The notes under the pieces were generated by a model that was given only the letters and a program-made list of their open reading frames with translations, did no database searches and had not been told where the DNA came from. From JAWPMT01 sp965215825 (GTDB lineage: Bacteria; Bacteroidota; Bacteroidia; Cytophagales; Cyclobacteriaceae): a DNA stretch of 64,000 nt. Both the position numbers and the translations under genes were made by a program. Position 1 is the stretch's first letter, and every line of letters starts with the position of its first letter. This document shows, piece after piece, positions 1-9,033 of this stretch. The stretch covers positions 2,666,001 to 2,730,000 of the forward strand of contig CBDCEM010000003.1 in the NCBI GenBank assembly GCA_965215825.1, read 5' to 3'.

Positions 1-32
1 TACGGTACATTCTTCTTCGTAAAAGGTCTCAT
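1..32 (-). CDS. Possible start of a CDS running off the left edge
   Basis: On the minus strand an ATG at 32..30 opens a frame of ten codons (MRPFTKKNVP) without a stop before the window ends. It lies 25 bases after the stop codon of the beta-propeller-like gene in the same direction, so it could be the third gene of that operon. A purine-rich AACAAGAGATAAG tract precedes it. Nothing can be said about function, and the fragment is too short to prove that it is coding. Confidence 0.3.
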   Translation of the reverse strand, partial: MRPFTKKNVP

Positions 33-56
33 ATTTCTTATCTCTTGTTAGCTGAC

Positions 57-1496
57 TTACTCTCCATCTTGATTTATGTTAATTCCCGGCAGGTTGGGTC
101 GGTCCAGGTCGTTGGGCAGGTTTAGTACCTGGCTTTGGCTTAGCTGGCTATTCACCTGATCGAAAATGATCGCCTGCTTGTTTTGCCCCTGATTGGTGGT
201 GGCTCCTGCCATTATTTGATTTTGTGTCATGTCCATGGTATCTCGTATCCGTGTACCTGCTGTGGGCTCGAGTGTCTGCTGTTCCTGCCACTTTCCGTTT
301 TCATGTTGGAAACTGTGGACGGATTCAGGTCCAATCACCGCCCAGTCATCCTTCATCGCAAGTGATCTCCCAAAATCCTTCCCTCCTGTTGCGCTACGTA
401 ATTCACTTTCAACCCATTGACTTCCATCAAACTCATAAGCCGTGGCTTGCCCGGTCGCTGCATGGATATTACCTCCCATTTGCGCTCCCAGAATGGCCTT
501 GTCTTCGTGCATCACCAGGTCTTCCCCAAACCAGTTGTTGTGCGTGGTAGCATGGATCGTTTGTTGTTCTGTCCACTGATTGTTTTCCAATTGATAGAAG
601 ACTACTTTACCAATCCCGCGTTTGTCGTGGGCGGTAATGGCCAGCCAGTCTTTGGACAAAGACGCCCCGCCTCCCCACGTACCCTCGGGTACTTCAATCT
701 CCTGATGCCGGATCCATTGGCGGCCTTCCTGCTTATACACCTGCAACTTTGCCTTAGCTCCCTCCGAAGGAACGATAATGGCCCATTCGCCCTCCGTCTT
801 GATCTTAAACCCTGAGGGTGCACTTTTTCTATGGGTCAGGGTAATGTGTTTCTCAAATTTAGCCTGGACACTGATGTTGATGTCTATCGCTCCTTCCCAA
901 CGATTCACTTTTGGTTCCTCCTCAGGTGATGCTGGTACCTTTTCTTCTGTAGGGTTATCTTCCTGTTGAAAATGGGTATAGTTAGGCGGCCGGAAAGGGA
1001 TTTTGTCGTCGATTTGCAACGACATCATTCGGCTTCCGGCAATGTCTATTCCAGGGCTGTGCATGTAAGTGAGTCCCCGGATCCGGAACTGAACCCTTGT
1101 CTCATGCGGTGCTTCGCCCATGACCTTCACATTTTCGAAGTGGACTTGCAATTGCTGGCTTGCTGCTAAAGTCAAAACCTCTCCGACATACTGCAGGTAA
1201 ACCCACACGGATCCCTGATCATCCCGAAAAGGACCGGCCACTTCCCAGTCTTTCGCACTCTCCTCTTTCAAATGAAGTCCGCTTTTCAAGATTTTGGACC
1301 TGAACTGCAAAGAAAAGTGATAATTACGGTCACTCACTTGAGCCAGAGGGTAGCTAAATTCCATGGCTTTACCAGACACATTCTCCACCTGTAGTGTAAG
1401 TTCCTGGCCTTCAGTCGCTCCCCAATACAGCGCATTTTCTCCCTGCTCATTGAGCAACTGGCAATTGATAGGATGTATGTTCCGAAATTTCTTCAT
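57..1496 (-). CDS. Leaderless FG-GAP/beta-propeller-like protein
   Basis: A 479-residue protein of unknown function. The C-terminal half (about residues 225-450) has four or five repeats of roughly 45 residues. Each carries a core such as SLSKDWLAIT, DLVMHEDKAILG or SLAMKDDWAVIG, followed by a W-x-E-x-Q-T strand. This is the look of FG-GAP or integrin-alpha-like propeller blades. The N-terminal 200 residues look beta-rich, and a Pro/Glu-rich linker (about 180-200) separates the halves. There is no signal peptide or membrane segment, which is unusual for a propeller of this kind and suggests a cytoplasmic protein or one exported by a leaderless route. The ATG directly abuts the TAG of the 1400-residue gene upstream (TAGATG), so the two are very probably translationally coupled. 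The propeller call rests on visible repeats only. Confidence 0.7.
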   Translation of the reverse strand: MKKFRNIHPINCQLLNEQGENALYWGATEGQELTLQVENVSGKAMEFSYPLAQVSDRNYHFSLQFRSKILKSGLHLKEESAKDWEVAGPFRDDQGSVWVYLQYVGEVLTLAASQQLQVHFENVKVMGEAPHETRVQFRIRGLTYMHSPGIDIAGSRMMSLQIDDKIPFRPPNYTHFQQEDNPTEEKVPASPEEEPKVNRWEGAIDINISVQAKFEKHITLTHRKSAPSGFKIKTEGEWAIIVPSEGAKAKLQVYKQEGRQWIRHQEIEVPEGTWGGGASLSKDWLAITAHDKRGIGKVVFYQLENNQWTEQQTIHATTHNNWFGEDLVMHEDKAILGAQMGGNIHAATGQATAYEFDGSQWVESELRSATGGKDFGRSLAMKDDWAVIGPESVHSFQHENGKWQEQQTLEPTAGTRIRDTMDMTQNQIMAGATTNQGQNKQAIIFDQVNSQLSQSQVLNLPNDLDRPNLPGININQDGE

Positions 1497-4400
1497 CTAA
1501 ACTTCTTTAAAATTGATTCCCAACCACCCTTCCTTTACGGTAGTGCTGGACTGAAATCCGGCATCCGCACTTGCGGCGCGTAACCGGTGATTTTCCAGCC
1601 ATTGGCGTATCTCCGCAGCTTTCGCTTTAAATGGTTCAGCTAATTCCACTAATTTTTGTTCGGCAGTCGGGACAATCAAAGCCTGATACTCAGACAATTG
1701 GTGAAGCCATTGCTTAGCCAAAAGCTCTTCCCATAAAGCCCCACCTTCATCAAACGTGGACATGATCTCGCTCAGGGTTACGGTACCTCGTTCTGAAATC
1801 TCCATCCATTGATACCCTTTCTTCTGATGCCACGACCATTCAAAGCCCGCTTCATGTCGAAGGGGAAGTATAACATCATCCCTTTCTGTAAGTACACGAA
1901 CTCCAAAACGCGCAGCACTAACACGTTTCAATACTTCCTGAAAATTTTTGTCGGGGATGTCAATGGACTTGACGGGTAAGATTCCTGTAACTGCATGAAC
2001 TTTAGATCTGGGGTCCATCAGCAGGGTGATTTCTTTTTGGGCATCTGCCGGACTGATCCACAAGCCCGGTTCATTGGGATCATACGATCGAATGTGGTCC
2101 AATTCCGGCCTCACCTGAGATTCGTCAGATACGGACTCCTTCACTACACTGTGAAAAGCTTTACCTAATTGACCTTCTTCTTCCGTCCAATAACCGATCA
2201 CTCCGTCATTCAGTCGGTCTCCTTCACCTATCCTAACTGGCACCTTCACCTTTTCGAAATCATCCGTTTGTCGGTTGCCCCCTTCCAGGTAATGATGAAA
2301 CGCCATCCAGCCATGATCGATTACCGGGTCATGGTTCAGCGAAATATCCACCATTACCCTCGTGATCGCTATCGGATGTCCAATGAGGTGTGTCAATCCG
2401 TCATCATGCACCGCTGCCTCAGGCTCTATGAATTCTACCGCTTCATCAATGGTCCTTCGAAAGTCATCAAAATAGGTCTGTTTCGCTACCTGAGCTTGAT
2501 CTTCAGACCCTTCTATCGAACATAACTTATCTATTACTTTCTTTAAATGTGGTTCAATGTTTTCCAATGGAATCGCTTTGTCCTTGCCAGGAAGAGAACG
2601 CCAGATCGCTTGTTTCCTTATGAAGCCCAGTCCCTCCCCATTTCTATCATAAAAAGCAAGGCTTCCTTCCATGTGATTACAGACGATCCAACCCAGGATC
2701 GGGCTGCTTCCCGGATGAGTGTTGTGCTCAAGATTTTGCGCTTCTGCATCCAGCCAGCGAAAATCCAGTTTGGCTGGCTGGATAAACCGTGGCCATAACC
2801 ATGCGGAGTGAGAATTGCTGTTAACCAGGTAGCTTGCAGGTAATTTCATGGTTTCCGAGCACGTAAAGTTCTCCCAGGTATCTACCTCCCTCACGCTTCC
2901 GAAATTATCGATCAGGTGAAGCTTCTTCAACATCAGAACACCACTTCTTATTGGGTTGAAGTTGCCTTCGGGCCAACATCCCCATCGGGTATGGTTATTC
3001 AACGCTGCTGCTACTTCATCAGTAAATGCCTGATGATCCTCAAATCCCAAAGGATCTGCCATTGGTGGTTGTATTTGCCTGTGGTGCATCAGCATTGCCG
3101 CATTCAATCCACTCAGCGCCTGTGAAACGCCATCTGTAGTCTCCAGATGTGCCCATGCACGATTTATGGACTGGTGAAAATCTTCAAGATCAGTTTCTTC
3201 CGAGCCAGGATTACCATTGACTCCTTTTAAAATCAACTGACCCTGTGGTTTTGACTGACCTAATTCTTTTGCTGCTTTCACTCTAAAAACCTCCCTGGCG
3301 TATGGTGTGAGCATGGACCGACCTTGATAAGACCAGACGTCTGACTCTATCTCTTTTTCGGGTTTGAAGGAGAATTCTGGTTCATGTTCTTCAAGAGAGA
3401 AATTGGTTTTGATGTAATCCGGGTCATATAACCTGCTTTCATGAGCGTGATTGCTTCCCTCCGCCACAGGAAGCACTTCCACACGCCATTCCATCATTAA
3501 AGGGTGCCAGGGCTGATGTCGCCATGTCCTTCGTGCAATTTTAAGTGAAGCCTCCGTCCCTTCTTCCAGAATACTTCTTACTTCCGTTTGCAATTGATCG
3601 AGTCCTTGAGGTAAGTCTTTCGCAATCTTGATTGCCGAACAAGCTAGCAATCCATCACTGTGATCTATGCCATCAAACCCATGCCTTAAGCTGGGTTGAG
3701 CTGCTTTTCCTTCAAGAAATACCACTGGTTCTTTGGGTTCCCAAAACCTGGGTCCGGGAACTTGCCTTAATTCATATTGACCATGCCCCAGCATGTTGCG
3801 ATCGTAGGCAAGCTCGGATTCTGTCAGCCCCTCTTTAAAAAATCGCAATCCACTTAGGCGTCCATTGAGTGAGGTTATGCTATTGTGCCCATAAAAAAAC
3901 AACTCCTCTCCTTTTTCAACCGGGTTCTTAAATTCCAGGTACAAATAGGTCCAGGTTCCCTTTGGTAGGTGTGTCCATGAAATTGAACGAAGGACAGATT
4001 GTTCTTCCTGATTGATCACAAAACGACTCCAGAAATCTGAGACCTTGGATTTTGAGATATCACGAGAATCTTCATCGCTGTGAAAAAGTGAGGCTTCGTC
4101 ATTTTGATCTGGTGATAAATATACCCACATACTCACAGCCTGAATTGACTCGGGAGCAACGTAAGAAACATATTGCCTTTCAAGCGAGAGACACTCGTTG
4201 GAAAAGGGGGCATTTTCGATCCATTCAGGCGCGCTCTTCGGCTGAAACCGAAGCTTTGAAAGATCCGTATCACGGTCCTTGAGCAAGTATTGCCACACTA
4301 ACTTTTCTTCAATCGCATCAACTCCAGACTCGTTAAGAGCTTTTGACAATTCTTTTTTAAGACCATCTACTCGCTGAACCAGTTGGTCTTCCTGTTCTTC

Positions 4401-5699
4401 AAGTCTCTCAATTTCCCGTATTGGATCTTGTTCAATTCTAAATTTTACCTGATCAATATCCGGATACTGCCCCCTTAAGGCTTCCTCAGGATAGGCAGTT
4501 AGTATGAATTTATACCAGTCAGCATATAGAAGATGTCTTTGTCTCGCCAGTTGTCGTGTGGTTTGATCACAGTTTTGACTTGCCTCGTTCAGTTCGTTCA
4601 ATTGCGTGAACAAGGATTTGGGCAAGGTGACCTGAGCAGGAACAAAACTATTTTCCTCGACCGGAGCAATGGTATATATGCTCGACCCAAAACTCGGCAT
4701 GAAAGATCTGTTATGTCGTGCTTCTTTGAATCGGTGATAGTAGTCAAGTCCACTTCCTGCCAACTCATCGGACAACATGAGGTTTTCCAACTGCTCTTCG
4801 ATTGTTTCTTTATCACCGGATAAGGCAGTTGCCAAGGATGCAGAAAGTGCTTCCGTGCCGGAATTTCCGATGCTTACTTTAATCTCTGAGTCCTTTACGG
4901 GGTTTTGTATACCTTCATCGTCGGGTGAACAGGTTACCTGAGCATAACAAACCATGCGATCGGGATTATCTTCCATCGTCGCCTGCCACTTGAATTGCCC
5001 CTGCAGATCAGCCACTTCTCTGAGTCTTGTCGGGTCTGATTCGGGATCATCATACCATCCTATTAATTCATAGGACAAATCCTTGAGGTCGGCCTCTTTC
5101 GTAATGTCCTGATCCAACGCTCCGAAGACACTGTGGCAATTGGGGTAAAATGATGCAAAGCTGGGTTCGCCGTAGCCGAGAGCAGTCAACTTGGGCAATC
5201 TATCGGCTTTTTTATCTTCCTTCCACTTTTCGAATGGTAACTGCCGGCCCAGATAGCGATAAGGTTGACCCAATCCGGGTACTTTCGGATAAGGGTAACT
5301 TATGGCATTATATGAGTTTTGAGCGCCTGAAGGGGCCAGGTAATCGCTTTCTACGATCCATTGCCGTCGCACCGAAGTACCTGCCTTGTTCAAGCAAGTA
5401 ATCAACCATCGGTTAGGTACAGCATGGAAACCCTCCTCATGGTTCGTAACTCCTTTTGTAAGCGCATCCGGCAGGGCCCAGTGAAGATGAAGTCCCGCTT
5501 TTATTAGGCCGTTATTCTTATCAAAGGGTTCGGAAAGAACAGTCTTATCCAGAAAAGGATGGTTTCCGTTGATATCACCTAAATCATCATCAAAATAAGG
5601 TAGGCGGCGAAAATCCGCAAGCCTCGATCTCGCTGAAGTATCTTCTGCTGCAAAATACGCATCGAGATGTACAGGCACTAATATAATATTACTGCCCAT
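1497..5699 (-). CDS. Giant leaderless protein with a LamG-like domain
   Basis: A 1400-residue protein that I cannot assign to a named function. The N-terminus (MGSNIILVPVHLDAYF) is not a signal peptide, and an LHWALPD motif follows near residue 75. Residues about 375-475 are charged and heptad-like (coiled coil). Residues about 495-635 look like a LamG/concanavalin-A-like lectin domain, ending in the family's signature strand (LNGRLSGLRFF then LTESEL). The remaining about 750 residues are rich in Trp, Asp and His with no recognised domain and no membrane segment. It is the first gene of an operon with the propeller-like protein, the two codons abutting. A Bacteroidota-type promoter lies about 50 bp upstream. 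A carbohydrate- or particle-binding role is inference from LamG alone. Confidence 0.75.
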   Translation of the reverse strand: MGSNIILVPVHLDAYFAAEDTSARSRLADFRRLPYFDDDLGDINGNHPFLDKTVLSEPFDKNNGLIKAGLHLHWALPDALTKGVTNHEEGFHAVPNRWLITCLNKAGTSVRRQWIVESDYLAPSGAQNSYNAISYPYPKVPGLGQPYRYLGRQLPFEKWKEDKKADRLPKLTALGYGEPSFASFYPNCHSVFGALDQDITKEADLKDLSYELIGWYDDPESDPTRLREVADLQGQFKWQATMEDNPDRMVCYAQVTCSPDDEGIQNPVKDSEIKVSIGNSGTEALSASLATALSGDKETIEEQLENLMLSDELAGSGLDYYHRFKEARHNRSFMPSFGSSIYTIAPVEENSFVPAQVTLPKSLFTQLNELNEASQNCDQTTRQLARQRHLLYADWYKFILTAYPEEALRGQYPDIDQVKFRIEQDPIREIERLEEQEDQLVQRVDGLKKELSKALNESGVDAIEEKLVWQYLLKDRDTDLSKLRFQPKSAPEWIENAPFSNECLSLERQYVSYVAPESIQAVSMWVYLSPDQNDEASLFHSDEDSRDISKSKVSDFWSRFVINQEEQSVLRSISWTHLPKGTWTYLYLEFKNPVEKGEELFFYGHNSITSLNGRLSGLRFFKEGLTESELAYDRNMLGHGQYELRQVPGPRFWEPKEPVVFLEGKAAQPSLRHGFDGIDHSDGLLACSAIKIAKDLPQGLDQLQTEVRSILEEGTEASLKIARRTWRHQPWHPLMMEWRVEVLPVAEGSNHAHESRLYDPDYIKTNFSLEEHEPEFSFKPEKEIESDVWSYQGRSMLTPYAREVFRVKAAKELGQSKPQGQLILKGVNGNPGSEETDLEDFHQSINRAWAHLETTDGVSQALSGLNAAMLMHHRQIQPPMADPLGFEDHQAFTDEVAAALNNHTRWGCWPEGNFNPIRSGVLMLKKLHLIDNFGSVREVDTWENFTCSETMKLPASYLVNSNSHSAWLWPRFIQPAKLDFRWLDAEAQNLEHNTHPGSSPILGWIVCNHMEGSLAFYDRNGEGLGFIRKQAIWRSLPGKDKAIPLENIEPHLKKVIDKLCSIEGSEDQAQVAKQTYFDDFRRTIDEAVEFIEPEAAVHDDGLTHLIGHPIAITRVMVDISLNHDPVIDHGWMAFHHYLEGGNRQTDDFEKVKVPVRIGEGDRLNDGVIGYWTEEEGQLGKAFHSVVKESVSDESQVRPELDHIRSYDPNEPGLWISPADAQKEITLLMDPRSKVHAVTGILPVKSIDIPDKNFQEVLKRVSAARFGVRVLTERDDVILPLRHEAGFEWSWHQKKGYQWMEISERGTVTLSEIMSTFDEGGALWEELLAKQWLHQLSEYQALIVPTAEQKLVELAEPFKAKAAEIRQWLENHRLRAASADAGFQSSTTVKEGWLGINFKEV

Positions 5700-5750
5700 A
5701 CCTAAAAAGAGGGTTGTTGGTTGTCATTGCCTACACTGGGTTGCTAATGC

Positions 5751-5782
5751 TAAAGATAAGCATCAAAACCGGAGATTATCAA
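5751..5782 (-). promoter_or_regulatory. Bacteroidota-type promoter for the LamG-protein operon
   Basis: On the minus strand TTG (5782-5780), a 21-base spacer and TATCTTTA (5758-5751) match the Bacteroidota -33/-7 pattern (TTTG ... TAnnTTTG) with one mismatch in the -7 box. The start codon follows about 50 bases downstream. The remaining intergenic DNA up to 5995 shows nothing else that I recognise. Confidence 0.4.
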
Positions 5783-5995
5783 TAACTCAAGCCTGTATTT
5801 TCAATAACCGATGAGGAATTTATACTTGTGAACAATCGTTGCATTATGCGATCATCCTGAAAATCAATTGCTTTCGTTAAGCTGAGAAATTTTGTTCGAA
5901 CAGGTTGAGCCCTAAGGATTCCCGATTCGGCAGGGAAACTCAACAACTTAAATGTTAAATCTCTTCTAAAAAGTCAAACCGATTTATATTTAAGG

Positions 5996-7189
5996 ATGGC
6001 TACAACTATGACTCTTGATCAACCGCTATCTCAGGAAGGCAATCTCCGGGAAACTGCGGCAACTTTTGAGCGAACTCCTACCTATGTATATGCTTCGGTA
6101 TTTGCTTCTTTGAGCATCATCATCGGACTGATTTGGGACATATCATGGCACACCAGCATTGGTCGAGATGGTTTGCTTTCTCCACCTCATTTGGCCATTT
6201 ACCTTGGTGCATTGATAGCTGGTGGATTTTCGGGTTTCAAAGTATTGAAAATATCTTTTTGGGGAAGCCCGGAAGAAAAAGGTGCGTCAGTGAAATTCTG
6301 GGGTATCTTCTATGGTTCTTTAGGAACCATGTTTTGTATTTGGGGTGCGTTTGCCATGCTCACCTCTGCGCCGTTTGACGATTGGTGGCACAATACCTAC
6401 GGATTGGATGTTCAGATTCTTTCTCCACCCCATACGGTTTTGGCGCTGGGAATCATGTCCATTCAATTGGGAGCTGTGGTCAGCACATTGTCTCAACAAA
6501 ATTCACTTGTTGGTGCATCCAGGCTTCAAAAGTTGTTGTTCATCATTGCGTCGGGGTTATTGTTGGTCTCATTGTTCACACTGAGCTCCGAATATCTCGG
6601 CCGGCACGACATGCATCACAGTTTGTTTTATCAAGTCGCTGCGGGTGTTTTCCCAATTTATCTTGTGGCTGTCGCATGGGCATCCAAAATGAAATGGGCA
6701 GCAACATGGACCGCTGTAGTTTACTCTCTGATGTTAGGATCTTTGGTTTGGATTTTACCTCTTTTTCCAGCAGAACCACTGTTGGGGCCTATTCGAAATC
6801 ACATTTCTACCTATCAGGCATTTGAATTCCCGCTGTTGTTGATCATTCCTTGCTTTTTCATTGATTTGATTCTGAACAAGTTTGGCAATATCAATAAATG
6901 GGCACTCGCCGCTATGTTGTCGGTCTCTTTCACGTTGATTCTGTTAGCTATTCAATGGCCTTTTGGAAATTTCCTTATGTCGGAAGGCGCAAGAAACTGG
7001 TTCTTCGGTACAGAATCCTGGTATTTCGGAAGTAGTCCGGACTGGCAATATCGCTTCGATTTTATGCCCTGGCATACACACACTGGTGGTGCCCTGATCA
7101 AAGGGATTGCCATCGCCTGTGTCGTGGGGCTTTTCTCGGCCCGAGCCGGGCTTGTTTGGGGTAAGTGGATGACGAAAGTTCAACGATAG
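5996..7189 (+). CDS. Ten-helix membrane protein with repeated WH/PPH motifs
   Basis: A 397-residue integral membrane protein with about ten hydrophobic helices (near 28-48, 62-80, 102-124, 145-165, 180-198, 212-231, 236-258, 276-294, 302-322, 365-388). Two loops carry the same pattern. WDISWHTSIGRD...SPPH lies after helix 1 and DDWWHNTYGLD...SPPH after helix 3, suggesting internal duplication. Further His residues sit in GRHDMHH (about residue 202) and MPWHTHTGG (about 360). Paired His/Trp motifs at the membrane face suggest metal or haem binding, but this is inference. The next gene in the same direction, 142 bp downstream, encodes an HLHP-motif periplasmic protein and probably acts with it. 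The exact family is not recognised. Confidence 0.8.
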   Translation: MATTMTLDQPLSQEGNLRETAATFERTPTYVYASVFASLSIIIGLIWDISWHTSIGRDGLLSPPHLAIYLGALIAGGFSGFKVLKISFWGSPEEKGASVKFWGIFYGSLGTMFCIWGAFAMLTSAPFDDWWHNTYGLDVQILSPPHTVLALGIMSIQLGAVVSTLSQQNSLVGASRLQKLLFIIASGLLLVSLFTLSSEYLGRHDMHHSLFYQVAAGVFPIYLVAVAWASKMKWAATWTAVVYSLMLGSLVWILPLFPAEPLLGPIRNHISTYQAFEFPLLLIIPCFFIDLILNKFGNINKWALAAMLSVSFTLILLAIQWPFGNFLMSEGARNWFFGTESWYFGSSPDWQYRFDFMPWHTHTGGALIKGIAIACVVGLFSARAGLVWGKWMTKVQR

Positions 7190-7331
7190 AACATGGCACG
7201 ACTGAAGCCACTACCGTTTAATTTTCTGCATATTTGAAGCGTGGTATTGCACACTTCAGAGTCACTCAAAACCAGATCAAAATAAAACACTGAATAGCAG
7301 TTCTCAACCGAGGCTCGAAAAAATAAAACTT

Positions 7332-8993
7332 GTGAAAGCATTTATCTCTGTCAAAAAGTTTGTTGTACTTTTCCTTGCGATCATGTTTTGGGGACTCCCC
7401 GTAACTCAAAGTCATGTTGGTAGTCCCGGTGTGGTGTTTGAAGGTACGGCTGGTCCTTACAATTTACTGGTCAGTGTGGATCCACCCGACGTAATTCCGG
7501 GAATTGCTGAGATTTCCATTTACGCCTCAGACCCGGAGATCACCAACATTCAGGTAAAACCCATCTATTGGGGAGTTGGTGATGAAGGATCACCCAAGTC
7601 CGATCCGATGAATCCCGTTCCGGGTGTATCCGGTCAATTCGAAGGGATCGTCTGGTTCATGAGCAGTGGAACAGCAAGTATTGCTGTCTATGTGGAAGGT
7701 AAAAAAGGAAGTGGTGAAGTCGTAGTTCCTATCATGGCTTCAGCCACAGCACAAAAAGAAATGGATGCGAGTCTGGGTTGGACCCTCGCGGGTTTGGGAA
7801 TCTTTCTGGTAATCCTGATGGTCACGATCATCAGTTCCTCCGTGGGATTAGGAATCGTCGAGCCTGGGCAAGAAGCTGTTAACCTCAAACGAAAGAAACT
7901 TACAGGCGGTATAGTCGCTGTAGCTGTTCTGACCCTGATTTTGTATGGTGGCAAAAGTTGGTGGGATAGTGAGAGTGCTTCCTACAAAAGATTTATGTAC
8001 CGTCCTCCCCTGGCCAATTCATGGGTAGAGCAGGAAAATGGTAGTCGAATCATGACGTTTCAGGTTGATAGCAACTCTATTAACAACCGGAACCGATTAC
8101 CGATGAAGTACATGGTACCCGACCATGGTAAACTCATGCACATGTTCATGATCAAAGAAGGTTCACTGGACGTATTTGCTCACCTCCACCCAAAACGAGT
8201 GGATCCGCTGACCTTTAAAGTGGAATTACCAGAAGTACCCGAAGGGCGTTACTATGTGTTCGGTGATATCGTGCGAAGGAATGGCTATACAGAAACCATC
8301 TCAGACACCCTTGACATTGCTGCATCACCCGTGGAGCAGGTCGCATCCACCGACAGTGCCTGGTACGATCCGGATGATACGTACATTGTGTCCACTGCCG
8401 TTGATCAGGAAGTTGATAATAATCTACCTTCCAATATCCTGATTTGTGGTAAACCGGGTATAGAGACTCCTTTATTAGATGGTTCTACTGCTGTTTTTGA
8501 GTACCAACCCAATCAATCTTTCGTTGCCGGAAAAGTATATCCTTTGACCTTTGCAATCAATGATCCCGAGGGTAATCCCGCAGAACTGGAGCCTTACATG
8601 GGTATGATGGGACACGCTGTGGTCTTCCGAAAAGAAGGAGGTGTATATGTTCATTTACACCCTGTTGGCAATTATTCTATGGCCTCTCAACAAATCATTG
8701 AAGATCGAATCTCTGAAGATACGCCTCGACCGGTAATTGGTCAGGAAGCAGATGTTTTCTACGACAGTGTAGATCAGGTAGTTCAACAGCTGGCATTACT
8801 CAATGAAGAAGAAAGAACTGAGATTTTGATGCGGGGCATGGAGCACACCGGACTTGGTCAACATGAAGAACATGGAGCGACCGTTACTTTCCCTTATGCC
8901 TTCCCGCAGGAGGGTGACTATAGAATCTGGATACAGATGAAAAGGAATGGCAAAGTACTTAACAGTAGTTTCGATGCTAAAGTGACCTTATAG
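7332..8993 (+). CDS. Membrane-anchored periplasmic protein with HLHP motifs
   Basis: A 553-residue protein starting at GTG, with an N-terminal signal segment (hydrophobic to about residue 27). Residues about 30-140 look like an Ig-fold of the YtkA/FixH kind (FEGTAGPYNLLVSVDPP). Two helices at about 150-175 and 197-212 form a hairpin, and a long periplasmic part follows. That part contains FAHLHPKR (about residue 280) and, after a GMMGHAVVFRKEGG strand, YVHLHPVG. It also has a Met/His cluster (MKYMVPDHGKLMHMFM). Repeated HLHP motifs in such beta domains are seen in proteins linked to copper or oxidase biogenesis, so a metal-handling role with the upstream WH/PPH membrane protein is plausible. 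No catalytic motif was seen. It ends 40 bp from the convergent aldo/keto reductase gene. Confidence 0.75.
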   Translation: MKAFISVKKFVVLFLAIMFWGLPVTQSHVGSPGVVFEGTAGPYNLLVSVDPPDVIPGIAEISIYASDPEITNIQVKPIYWGVGDEGSPKSDPMNPVPGVSGQFEGIVWFMSSGTASIAVYVEGKKGSGEVVVPIMASATAQKEMDASLGWTLAGLGIFLVILMVTIISSSVGLGIVEPGQEAVNLKRKKLTGGIVAVAVLTLILYGGKSWWDSESASYKRFMYRPPLANSWVEQENGSRIMTFQVDSNSINNRNRLPMKYMVPDHGKLMHMFMIKEGSLDVFAHLHPKRVDPLTFKVELPEVPEGRYYVFGDIVRRNGYTETISDTLDIAASPVEQVASTDSAWYDPDDTYIVSTAVDQEVDNNLPSNILICGKPGIETPLLDGSTAVFEYQPNQSFVAGKVYPLTFAINDPEGNPAELEPYMGMMGHAVVFRKEGGVYVHLHPVGNYSMASQQIIEDRISEDTPRPVIGQEADVFYDSVDQVVQQLALLNEEERTEILMRGMEHTGLGQHEEHGATVTFPYAFPQEGDYRIWIQMKRNGKVLNSSFDAKVTL

Positions 8994-9033
8994 CAGTCTC
9001 CATTAACGATTTCAAGGTGAGGAATGGTAAATT

